From positions 1,922,001 through 1,986,000 of the forward strand of contig JAGTWJ010000003.1 of NCBI GenBank assembly GCA_020064725.1: a stretch of DNA of 64,000 nucleotides, given 5' to 3'. The stretch is from Drechslerella dactyloides. Taxonomy: Eukaryota; Ascomycota; Orbiliomycetes; Orbiliales; Orbiliaceae. The notes under the pieces were generated by a model, which was given only the letters and a program-made list of their open reading frames with translations, ran no database searches and had not been told where the DNA came from. The stretch's first letter is position 1; every line of letters starts with the position of its first letter. Of this stretch, positions 1-9,474 are shown piece after piece. A program made the translations under genes and the position numbers.

Positions 1-910
1 GGATCCAATAGGCCGAATTCTTTACATATAACTTACTCGTCGCTATGTGCCGCCGCTTCACCCCGTCCCTGATATACGCTCGCAGCCACCATCCCGTTAG
101 TTCGGGTTATTGATATGACAGCGGCTCGATGGGATATATAAAGGACCTCAAATTCGACCCGCACTCACCACTTCTCCATCAGGTTTCCGTATATCCACCG
201 CATAATCTCCTCCCGCAGCCACACGATATCGTAGCTCGGATCATACCCGCGCGTCGTCTTGCCTTCCGCGTCGGTCGTCCCACTGACGTCAACAACATGC
301 ACCAGACAGTCTGCATGCCGTAGGTCGTCCAGGAATTTATTCCTACCCGGCGACATCATCAGTACCACATATGGTATCCTTCGATAAAACCAAGCAATGC
401 GTGACTATGACGAACCCTAATCCTCGCCCCTGATGTGCGCCGGGTACTAGTCCAGCGACATCGAGCAGCTCTATCGGCACGGAACGCTTGCCGTTCGTAC
501 ACCACCCGTAGTTGGGCTTGCAGCGTGCTTCAAGGTCGTGGCGGGCACACGCACAGTCGACTTGCAGATACCCGATTGCGCCTAGACCACTATCAGCACT
601 CTTGGTTCCACATATGCAAATCTAATAACAGTTTCACTTATGTATCATTCGAGCGCTTACGCTGTGGATCAATGGTGGTAAACCTGCAAGTCAACTGTCA
701 GCGACAAGAAAGAGCACTGGTTGATGGTGTCGCAAGACGCACGGATAGTTCCCTGGGATGGCGCTTTGATCAGCCCACGGCTCTGCTCCGTCCAAAACGG
801 TGTGGTACAACTATACCGACTTTACTCGACGCATCGGTCAGCGAGTTTAGCGTCGAGGATTTGCCGGACGACGGCTTCCCTACGAGCGCGATCAGCGGGT
901 CGCGTCCCAT
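1..910 (-). CDS. Ygr210-type YchF/Obg-family GTPase, 5' part (runs off left edge)
   Basis: Spliced by hand from exons 910-817, 752-743, 683-661, 581-416, 342-169 and 68-37; the intron after exon 6 leaves the window. All phases agree. The 166 visible residues begin MGRDPLIALVGKPSSGKSST, which contains the P-loop (G1). They continue through FTTIDPQ, the G3 stretch LLDVAGLVPGAHQGRGLGNK and the characteristic VDVSGTTDAEGKTTRGYDP segment. This is the archaeal/fungal Ygr210 branch of the Obg-HflX TRAFAC GTPases, thought to bind ribosomes. The C-terminal helical and TGS parts are missing because the window ends. Exon 2 is only 10 nt and exon 3 only 23 nt. The start is the only ATG giving the conserved short N-terminus before the P-loop. 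The gene is divergent from the amidohydrolase at 1235. Family assignment is firm; function rests on the family. Confidence 0.88.
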
Positions 911-1234
911 CGTTGCAGTTGCACGGCGCTTCCCTCCTTCCAGGCGATTGTGGTCCGGTCAGACTTTGCGAGACGCCGACGGGGAACTGGGACGGTCTCC
1001 GGATGCATCGGGTTCTTGCGGACGGACACCAATTCTGCGCGACAACGCATTTCACGGAGAATTACCACATTCGCGTCGTCGTGTCCTCGTTGACGTCGAC
1101 TGTTCCACAAACACCACGCCCCGCTATCAGTGTGCCCCCTGCTATAAATATCTCCCCTCCCTCCCACTCCACCTCAACCTCTATTGTGAACACCACCACC
1201 CTCCCTGAGCGTACAGCTTTGGCTAGTCGCCACT
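911..1234. promoter_or_regulatory. Divergent intergenic promoter region
   Basis: These 324 bp separate two divergent start codons, so both promoters must lie here or overlap neighbouring genes. A TATA-like element TATAAAT at 1143-1149 lies 86 nt upstream of the amidohydrolase ATG and is followed by a CT-rich tract typical of fungal transcription start regions. No equivalent element was seen for the GTPase gene. Confidence 0.5.
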
Positions 1235-2326
1235 ATGCCCCCTATCCTTATCGACGCCCACATCCACCTGTTCCGCGACTCCGACCTTCCCAACTTCCGC
1301 TGGCAGCACCCCGACGGGCCCCTCTACAAATCACACGACCTCCCCGACTACATTGCCGCCATCTCACCAATCCCGCCATACTACGGCGGCTTCGTCTTCG
1401 TCGAAACCGACAGAAAATGGACAAACCCGACCTCGCCAACAACCGCCGATGAGCTCGTAGCCTGGCAGCACGTCCTCGAAGAATACCGCTACGTCCTGCA
1501 GATCGCCACTTCCCCAGGCAGACCTGCCGCTGAACGTAACCTCGTCCGCGGGATTGTTCCCTGGGCACCTATACACCAGGGCCGCGACGCAATGGTGCGC
1601 TACCAGAACCTGCTGGACGCAATCGACCTGGAAGTCGGGTATACGTCCGCTAGCGGTGACGGGAAGAACGAACTACTGGTCGGATACCGGTATCTCCTAC
1701 AGGGCGAGCCACCAGGCGTCGCTACCGCACCGGCGTTCATAGAGGGACTGGAGTTTATTCGTGACAGTGGACGGGTATTCGAGATCGGTGTCGACGTCAA
1801 CCGCTACGGCCTGTGGCAGCTGAAGGAGATGATCGAGACGCTGAGGAAGGTGCCTGGGCTGAAAGCTGTGTTCAACCACCTGGGCAAGCCGCCGTTGGGA
1901 CGAGAGCCAGAGGGTGGCATGGCTCGCTGGGAAGAGCTGATAGCCGAGTTGGCTACGCTACCAGACGTAGTTGTCAAGCTGTCCGGCGGCTTCAGCGAGC
2001 TGCCGGAGGATTTCAAGGACAGCGATCCGGAATTCCCGCGGAGCAGCAAGATGACGGAGATGGTGACGAAGTACGCCCGGCCGATCGTCAAGTTGTTCAG
2101 CCCGCAGAGGATAATATGGGCAAGTGATTGGCCGATTTGTGGCATTGGGCACGAAAAGGCCGTCGGCTTGCAGGCGGGCGCTTGGAAAGCATGGCTCGCC
2201 ATAAGCAGGATCTTGATCGGTGAGTTGATGGAGGAGGGCGAGATTGAGGCTACTAAGGAAGAGTGGGATGGAATTTGGGGTGCGAATACAGTGAGAGTGT
2301 ATTCTCTCGTCGAGAGGAGGACTTGA
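1235..2326 (+). CDS. Amidohydrolase-2 family metal-dependent hydrolase (lactonase-like)
   Basis: Single-exon, 363 residues, a normal length for PF04909. The N-terminal DAHIHLF supplies the HxH metal-binding pair at the end of strand 1 of the TIM barrel. VFNHLGKPP in the middle gives a further conserved His, and the late WASDWPIC carries the catalytic Asp. Fungal relatives are often labelled L-rhamnono-gamma-lactonase or 2-pyrone-4,6-dicarboxylate lactonase-like, so a lactone or related C-O bond is a plausible substrate, but no residue here fixes the substrate. No signal peptide is visible, so it is probably cytosolic. The ATG context (CACTATGCC) is reasonable and the conserved DAHIH begins only seven residues in, so this start is secure. 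It shares a promoter region with the GTPase gene. Confidence 0.85.
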   Translation: MPPILIDAHIHLFRDSDLPNFRWQHPDGPLYKSHDLPDYIAAISPIPPYYGGFVFVETDRKWTNPTSPTTADELVAWQHVLEEYRYVLQIATSPGRPAAERNLVRGIVPWAPIHQGRDAMVRYQNLLDAIDLEVGYTSASGDGKNELLVGYRYLLQGEPPGVATAPAFIEGLEFIRDSGRVFEIGVDVNRYGLWQLKEMIETLRKVPGLKAVFNHLGKPPLGREPEGGMARWEELIAELATLPDVVVKLSGGFSELPEDFKDSDPEFPRSSKMTEMVTKYARPIVKLFSPQRIIWASDWPICGIGHEKAVGLQAGAWKAWLAISRILIGELMEEGEIEATKEEWDGIWGANTVRVYSLVERRT

Positions 2327-2605
2327 TTTCAGCGAAATACATCGAGTACTGCACATGTATGCGGACACAATTTTCGTTTACAAAAGTCATCGATCTGACA
2401 ACGGATCCTCGGATTATATCTGTGTAAGTGCATGGTAGTTACTACAAGTACCTATGCAGCGCTAGACTTGACAAGAGTGCACAGCAGCCAGCGACCCAAC
2501 GTCCTCCCATAAACCCATTGCTCAAACAACATATGCCAAATGATATTAGGGCCCTCCTCTTACACTCTAGCCGCCCCCAATCTACACGCCTCGTCGACCT
2601 GCAAT

Positions 2606-5098
2606 CTACAACTTCCTGCGATCCATACCACGAACCTTCCCCGCCTCCCACGAACTCGCCGCCCGCTTTTTCGCCCCCGTTGCAACATGCACAACGTTCT
2701 CATCGACCACAGGCTCAACCTGGACCTCCGGCCTCTGCAGAAGGTTCTCTGGCAATAATTCTGGCCCCTGAACCGGCACCAGATCGCTTAGACGCACTTC
2801 ATCGCAGGGTCGCCAAAACACCCAGCGAAATCTAGGACAGGGGCGTCCGATTCTGCTATCGAGGATGTCGTCCCGCCGCCAGATGTCTTGGTGCCCGTTG
2901 CGTACCTTCCTGCGAGTGAAGTTCACCAGACGGGATAGACCTCGCTTTTCGTGTAGCTCAGTTGAGCTCAGCGCCGTCGCTCTCTCCTGCGCCGTTCCAA
3001 GCTGTACTGCTGGTTTGGCGTATATCCTCGGCAGCCAGCTGGACGTCGAGTTGGCGGGACGCGGTGGCAGCGAGACGCTCTGGAACGGCTTGAAGAGGAT
3101 GAATGGCGACCGGCGCTTTATCTTCCTACGGCCGGTGTCCTGCGCGTCTAGATTTGGCTGTGTGGCTTGTTCGTCCGCTGTGTAGACTGGAACCGGGATC
3201 CGTGGATGCTGGAACTGCTGCAGCCGTCCCTGGATTGACTCAAGGTATTTGATAAAGTCGGGGTAATCGTCACGCTTCTGCGGACTGTTGGGCGTGTGAG
3301 CCGGGTCGTCCGTTGGTGATAAATTCTGGATTGCTTGGTATCGTTTTAGTGCGTCGATGGACGATTGGAGCTTCTCCTCGTCCCAGGTCGGTCTGGAGAG
3401 GTCGCGCTTGAAGTTGTCGGGAGAGGAGGAAGGGTCGACGGAGTCAGGACTGGAGCTGGTGTCCGTGTACTCGCTACCATCGGTGCCATCGGTACTGTCA
3501 CCGGTGGGAGGAGCATCTGGAGGGGTGGTAGCGTATTCGTCAGGAGTAGAAGCCGGGTCATCAATGTCGCTGGGCCAGATGATAAAGTGGATCCATTGCA
3601 GCATCTGCTGCCACGAAGGTCTCCATGTCGCAGCGACACCGGCATCCCGACGCTTGATAGTCGGAACGGGCTGCGGTTGTGGCAGGGTCTCCGTTGCAGT
3701 ACCATTGGTAGTCGATTCCCTGAACACGGACGGATCGCTCAGCTGCCTGGGCGCCGACAAGTCGGCGACTGGATGGAAGGTAAGGAGTTTCAACCAATTG
3801 AGCCAGTCCGGAATGAATACCCGCCTCTGGTGCAACTTCTCGCCAGCAGGAGCTGCAGCCTGAGTATCGACATCCCGTCGTCCAAGCGGTGTAGGTACCC
3901 GCTGCTTCACGCTTGCTCTCGCGGCGTCATCCCGTTCGAGAATTTTGATGATACGGTGCACACTGGCGAGGTCCTCCTCGCTGATATCCTCGTGTTCCGG
4001 GGAAACATCTGCGTCCACATGTCTCTTGACCCGGGTTTTGTAGTTCCAGCCCGCCCTAAACTGGTCGGAACCACCACCGACTGATTGCCACGCACTGCTA
4101 GCACCCTCATCCCAATCCCGCTTGATGTGCTTGGGCGTCGGGCCGCGCGCGTGCTTTACCACAGCCGTCTTGTTATCCGCTGCCGGCTTCCGAGCCACCT
4201 CGCTCGAGCCAGCGAGCAAGTTGTGGAGGTCGCTGAGCATCGTGGCCATCTCCTCGGGTGACAAGTCGGTCGGAAACATAGGAGGCACCGGTGTGTCCTT
4301 GCTTGTAGGGTCAGACTTGACGGTCTCGCTGAGCACATTGAGCGGCGCGCGGCGGGCGAGGGTGTTAGGGTTGTCCGATGCCGTATCGCTACTCGTATCT
4401 AGTAAAGCAGGGTGGCCGAAGAGCTGGGTAATGGATGGGCCAGTATCAGGATTGAGGCTATTCACGAAATCATCCATTGAACTTGGCGCAGTATTAGGGT
4501 TAAGGGCATCCACGAGGTCTTGGATGCTGGCTTTCTGCTCGCTATCCGGATTGAGAGTGCCGACTAGATCTGGCGTCGTACTCTTCGGCTCACCGAGTGA
4601 GAGCTCGGCGTCGTCGGCGCTGGTACCAGTCTGTGGGATATCCGTTGGCGGCGGCGAGGCACCAGATCCACTCATGCCGTCACTGGGAGTCTGCCCGCCC
4701 AAACTGGAGTCGACAGGCGCAGGGCTCTGAGGGGTCAAACCCGGACCCTCAGTGTTTTGGTCCCCGGGATTCGAATCGAGATCAGGGCTTGGCCCATCTA
4801 GACCGGGGCCGGGGTTGTCCAACGGCACTGGAATTCCAATCCTCGGCCGCGGAAACGGGCGCGGGACGAAGCCACCGCCTCTCGGCAAGCTCAGACTCCC
4901 AGTGCCGGCATAGGCGTTGGCGGTGTCCTGATCGTACGAGGAGCCAGCTCCAGAGCCGGCCATCTCTTGTCGCTCATGGAGATTGGCGTTAGAAGGTACG
5001 GCGCCAGCGCCGCTGGGAGCCCCGGCCTCATTGCGAGTTGGCCTCGCGAGGGTGGAAGCAGTGATACAGAGGAGGGGAAGCAGGCCTTGGAGGTGCAT
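2606..5098 (-). CDS. Large secreted protein with many dibasic sites (Kex2-processed precursor candidate)
   Basis: Uninterrupted frame of 830 residues from the ATG at 5098; the frame is open a little upstream but has no earlier ATG there. The start MHLQGLLPLLCITASTLARP is a clear signal peptide. The rest is low-complexity, rich in Pro, Ser, Thr, Asp and Gly, with no domain I recognise and almost no cysteine. About fifteen KR/RR/KKR sites are spread through it, and at least six are followed directly by Asp (for example IKRDWDEG, GRRDVD, IKRRDAG, FKRDLSR, QKRDDYPD, WRRDDI). This looks like a secretory precursor cut by Kex2. Residues 177-218 hold three imperfect copies of an LNP motif. Alternative: a disordered cell-wall or surface protein in which the basic pairs are incidental. 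Function unknown. Confidence 0.7.
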   Translation of the reverse strand: MHLQGLLPLLCITASTLARPTRNEAGAPSGAGAVPSNANLHERQEMAGSGAGSSYDQDTANAYAGTGSLSLPRGGGFVPRPFPRPRIGIPVPLDNPGPGLDGPSPDLDSNPGDQNTEGPGLTPQSPAPVDSSLGGQTPSDGMSGSGASPPPTDIPQTGTSADDAELSLGEPKSTTPDLVGTLNPDSEQKASIQDLVDALNPNTAPSSMDDFVNSLNPDTGPSITQLFGHPALLDTSSDTASDNPNTLARRAPLNVLSETVKSDPTSKDTPVPPMFPTDLSPEEMATMLSDLHNLLAGSSEVARKPAADNKTAVVKHARGPTPKHIKRDWDEGASSAWQSVGGGSDQFRAGWNYKTRVKRHVDADVSPEHEDISEEDLASVHRIIKILERDDAARASVKQRVPTPLGRRDVDTQAAAPAGEKLHQRRVFIPDWLNWLKLLTFHPVADLSAPRQLSDPSVFRESTTNGTATETLPQPQPVPTIKRRDAGVAATWRPSWQQMLQWIHFIIWPSDIDDPASTPDEYATTPPDAPPTGDSTDGTDGSEYTDTSSSPDSVDPSSSPDNFKRDLSRPTWDEEKLQSSIDALKRYQAIQNLSPTDDPAHTPNSPQKRDDYPDFIKYLESIQGRLQQFQHPRIPVPVYTADEQATQPNLDAQDTGRRKIKRRSPFILFKPFQSVSLPPRPANSTSSWLPRIYAKPAVQLGTAQERATALSSTELHEKRGLSRLVNFTRRKVRNGHQDIWRRDDILDSRIGRPCPRFRWVFWRPCDEVRLSDLVPVQGPELLPENLLQRPEVQVEPVVDENVVHVATGAKKRAASSWEAGKVRGMDRRKL
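4445..4570 (-). repeat. Three imperfect LNP repeats inside the secreted precursor
   Basis: Residues 177-185, 194-202 and 210-218 read DLVGTLNPD, DLVDALNPN and DFVNSLNPD, spaced 17 and 16 residues apart. The consensus is D[LF]V-x-[TAS]-LNP-[DN]. The copies look like an ancient internal duplication that has drifted. Confidence 0.7.
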
Positions 5099-8000
5099 TT
5101 TGCATGTATGCGCAGACAAATATCAATCAATGCAGTGCGTCTCAACTGAAGGCCTAATTAGGGCACGAAAAGTGTATATACACCGAGTATATATATTAAG
5201 AAAGATATAGTTATGAGAAAATAGGTTCTCTTCGGAGGTATCTATCAAAGAAGCCCGAAGAGGCCCTCGAACGGAAGTGATCGATATTGCGAACGAAATG
5301 GAGGCAAGCAGAACGAACAAGATAAAACCATGAACTAAGGCATATATATAGTAAAGTAATAACGAATGTACGCTCTGAGGAAGGAAGGGAAGTAGATATC
5401 AGCGAGTACCAGTATACCCGCATCTTTTATACTTCTCATTGTATCACCCCATCGACGGCTGCCCTTGATAGTTAGCAATAATCTGAACTAGCCAAGAGCT
5501 GCTGCATGAAAGCTTAGACATTTGATACCTAGTTTCCAAGAAGGGGTATACCTCAGCTGCCTCGTGAACATGGTGCAGCCAGATGCGGGAGCAGTGAGAG
5601 AGGCATCCGCATTAACCTTCATCCGGTCATTGATCTCAACATTTGCTGGGGAATCGAACATGCAGGAGAGAAAGTACCAAGTCATCAGATCAAGTACGTC
5701 GATGTTGACATAGATAGTGCGCCCTGAATGCTGCGGTTAGGGATATACCAGGCAAAGTTGTGCCAAATATGTTGCAATGTGCTGTAGGCGAAGTGGAGAG
5801 TAAGCAGACAGTGCATACGCGATGAGATAGGAGAAGCTTTGACATGTTCCTGCATATCCGTGAAACGGTAAAACGTGCCATGGGACTGGCCACTGCATCA
5901 AAGTCTGCATCAGCGATGGGGGTGTGGGGATAATGCCAGATGTATGGAATATAATCTTGATGGAGGCCATCTTGGCAGGGTTGTGTTGTCAACGTTGCAA
6001 GTTTAAATTAAGCAGCAGCGTGTTCAATAATCGAACCAGTGGGGCTCTGCTGCATCCTGCACAAAAAATGGTTCGAAAGTAGTAGACAGCAGTGGCGTGA
6101 GGAATCTCTACAACATACTTAGCGGTGCCGTCACTCGAAGTCTGACACGCTGCATGCATGCGTAAGCCGCAGCAGACCTATCTATATAACCTCTCCCCGC
6201 TCAATTCGTGAGATGCAGTGGAAGTTAACCAGGCATCTTGAATCGAAGAGCTCAAGCACGGATCAATTCCGCGGCATCATGTCAGCACGGAACGAGCCTC
6301 TCATGTTGTGTTTGAGACTGGCCGTCGACCAGGGTTCGAAGATGCGGTTCCCCGACGTTGCGCGGATTCGTGCTCTACTTTTTCGCGAGGCTTCTCAACG
6401 CTCGCGAGCGTATCTATAAGTTCTGCAATTCCCAGCCGAATTCGCAAAGTCGAATGCTCCTCAGTTGGGTGTAGGGTATACCCGGACGTGACTCGATGTA
6501 ATTGGTCAGCAGTTCTGAGCTGGAATTCACCTCCAGATATATTTGGATTGCAGACCCAAGAAGAAGTCTTCAAGTCGATGAAATCGTCCGGCCAGGGCTA
6601 TTCGCTCGAGCAAACGCATTGGCGTGCGTCTTCAGGCCGCTTCCAACAGCCAAGTGCGACCAGATAATCGTTGAACAACATATCTGATGCGCAGCGTCCA
6701 ATCCGCGATCAAGCATTCTGCGTGGGGTGCTGCAGAGTTTATTTTGTGCGTTCGAAAGACGCTTGCTTCTCGAATCACAGCAGGGCTGTCACCGACTACC
6801 GAATGCATTCCGGATTCAACATGACCCCGTTCGACATGTCCTTGCGGCGACGCCTCTATGCTAGACTTTCGCCGGTCGGTCGGTCGGTCGGTCGGTCGGT
6901 CGGTCGCAGGCTTTTAGGATCCATGAAGGGACAGCCCCACCATCCGAACTGTCAGGATGCATCTGCACGCCATCCACTCCAAAAATCTATCAGGTGAGCG
7001 CGGAAACAGGGCACAAGCCGTAAATCTTAAAGGTTCGAGTTGGTGTAAATTTCCGCGGGACGAGATATCGAGCGAGCGCGGGATATTCCAGCGTGACCAT
7101 TCCCCACACACCGTTGATATGATACCGTCCTATATCGCGGTCAGTCACCTCAGTTCGAAACAGCGACTGGACATGTGATAGTTGCGGGTTTGAAATCGTG
7201 TCAAGACATATCAAACAGATGGGGAAGCTGATTCGCTGGTTTGGACAATATGTAGCGAGCGGTCCGTCTGGCACAAGACGGACGCCCTCTCTCCAAGCGA
7301 CAGGATTCTAGCAGGATACTTTTGCCAGTCGCATCATAGCGAGTTAAGCGACAAGGTGGCCTGCCAGCCATACTGCCAGCCATTGCTCTAATTTGCACTA
7401 TGACTTGAGCGGCCCAGAAGGCAAATCTTGAGATCCGGTTTTTAGCTCGTGCATGCGCGCTTTTCGGCCGTCGCAGTCTGTGAATGGTCACTAGGATTCG
7501 CTCGAGATGGTGGTTGCATCGACTCTCTCTATATATATCAATGTTGACGTCGCATTCTGCATATTGATCCCGAAGCGATATCCGAACGAAGTGGTTCAAC
7601 GGACATGGATCCAGCATCCGGACTGCATCTGACCGTTGCATTCGTCGCCGGACTGAGCTGCTGAAGCTCGAGCAGCGTCGGGATTAAGCGTGAACCAAGC
7701 CAAGCTCGAGCGCATATGTGCCCCGAACTCACGTTACGTGCAGCCGAAGGCAAATCAGAGCCCGTCCAGCCGCTCCGTGCTGGAACAGGCAAGGCTGGCA
7801 GCACAGCACCGTCGGTGCATTGAGACAACCAGGGCCCTGTTCCTGCGTTTTGTCCTCCGCCGCCGTTCGCGTTCAGCGCTGGCTGGGCACAGCAGATGCA
7901 GGGAGTGCATTGGCCGAAAGGAGTGGAGAAAACGAGAAAACGAGAACGAAGGAAAGAGAGAGCGACGAGAACTGGACGGGACGTCGAAGTCCACTCGTGT

Positions 8001-8399
8001 GTAATGTATGTACCGTGTCCGCTCTCGCTCGAGGCTGATGTGCTGATGCCGCCGCCGAGATGCCGCATGGCGGGCGAAAAACGTGGCCGCGACTGCAACG
8101 GGCAACCGACGGTCGACGTAGGTGCTGCTGCAGCTTGCAGCTCCACCGTCCTCCACAAAACATCCTTGTCGAAGCAGGAGACCGTGGGAGTGTCGCAGGA
8201 TGGAGCTACGGCAGGGTTGTCGACGTCGTCGTGCGAGCTTGGCTGGCTGTGTGGCGTGCTGCGAGGAGCAGGAGGTGAGGTCAAGAAGGGGAAACGGTGG
8301 TTGTTTGTTGGTGCGGACGTGGCTGCTGCTGCTGCGAACTGGCCACGGACAGAAACGTCGACGGCAGCAGCCAGCAGCTCGCGACAGCCGGTTGACCAG
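5099..8399. other. Long gap without a supported gene
   Basis: No start-to-stop gene could be supported on either strand. The best coding-looking piece is on the minus strand, 5488 to about 5716: an open segment containing YVNIDVLDLMTWYFLS with the methionine at 5685, but I could not join it to flanking exons. Other open frames (for example 7201-7641 and 7538-8284 on the minus strand) have compositions expected from GC-rich non-coding DNA. Confidence 0.4.
6873..6906. repeat. (CGGT)8 microsatellite
   Basis: Eight perfect CGGT units plus CG, in the gap between the secreted precursor and the DUF7730 gene. It is not inside a supported gene. Confidence 0.95.
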
Positions 8400-9474
8400 A
8401 TTCACCTCGAAACGCTCTCCGAGCCCCTTAACCGTCCTCTCTATCACCTATCACCACCCCCTCCGGCATCATCATCACCACCATCGCCATCTTCCATCCT
8501 CCCCGCCTTCAGTCGCCAGCCGGCTGCTTCTGGTTGCTTCATGCCCGCCTTCCCCGTCGTCTAGTGCACAGCTGTCCTTTGTCCCGATCTGGGGAGCCAA
8601 ACAAGCTCGTTGCCCTCGCCCTCCGTCCCTCCCTCCAACCCGCCCTCGCCACTATCAGTTGCCGGCTTCCTCCCAGGCATCTCCCTCCAACTGCAGTTTT
8701 GATATCGGCATCTCGATTCGATTCGACTTGCTTGCTCCGCCGCTGTTGGTCTCTCCCCAATCCCTCAATTCTGCTTCTCCCGTCTCCTGCTCCGATCCCA
8801 ACAGCATCATCATCCCAGGAGGCAAAGGCTGTCCCTCGTCATCCCTCCATCCACTCATCCATCCATTCATTCACCCACGTCTTGAAACTGGATCCTTTTG
8901 GAGCCAGGCTAACTTCTTTCTTTCTTTCCTTCTGTCTTTTTCCCCTCGTGCTTCGGGCTCTCTCGCTAACGTCCTCCCAAGCAACGGAGAATCCTGGACG
9001 GCACCAAGCAAGGCTGGCTGGTGGGCTTGCAATTCTGCGTTCTGGACGGCCCCATCCCCGCCCGAGAACCAGCACAAACAACCCGGCATTCAGCTAGGCA
9101 GACAGGGATCATAGCAACGAAAGCGCCCAGCAAGTAGGATCATTCACGCTCCCTCATCCGCCACCACGATATTATTTAACACCAAAGTCACCCCGCCCAG
9201 TCCGTCGGTGTGACCTTCTCTCATTTATATATACAAGTTACCTTCACCGCGCCTCCGTCGACCCGTATCCTTCCCGGCCTGAAAGAGGGCCTTCTGGATC
9301 AGCCGTCGATACAACCCGACCCTTCGGGACGATTCCGAATCTGGAGAGGCAAGCCTCGCCGACGCCATTCCATCGCAGGAGGATCAACTAGCCTCTCGAA
9401 ACACACACACAACATAACTCAGGAGGACTTCCCGTCGGACCGGTTCCTCCCAGGAACAATATCCTTCCGTCACT
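8400..9474 (+). promoter_or_regulatory. Pyrimidine-rich upstream region / probable long 5' leader of the DUF7730 gene
   Basis: About 1 kb strongly biased to C and T on the plus strand (runs such as CATCATCATCACCACCATC, and TTCTTTCTTTCCTTC near 8910). Such tracts mark transcription starts and long leaders in filamentous fungi. A TATA-like TTTATATATAC lies near 9224. The open frame through 8122-9114 is low-complexity Ser/Pro/His sequence and is not treated as a gene. Where transcription starts cannot be told. Confidence 0.45.

Noticed and set aside
435..1208. 257-codon plus-strand open frame
   Set aside because: It is antisense to the YchF GTPase gene, whose spliced exons match the family residue by residue.
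3357..4084. Two long plus-strand open frames (168 and 239 codons)
   Set aside because: Both are antisense to the secreted precursor; Ser/Gly/Arg composition is a by-product of that gene's codons.
4491..4506. Telomere-like TTAGGGTTAAGGG
   Set aside because: It is inside a coding region and encodes part of the LNPNT repeat on the other strand; single occurrence, no tandem array.
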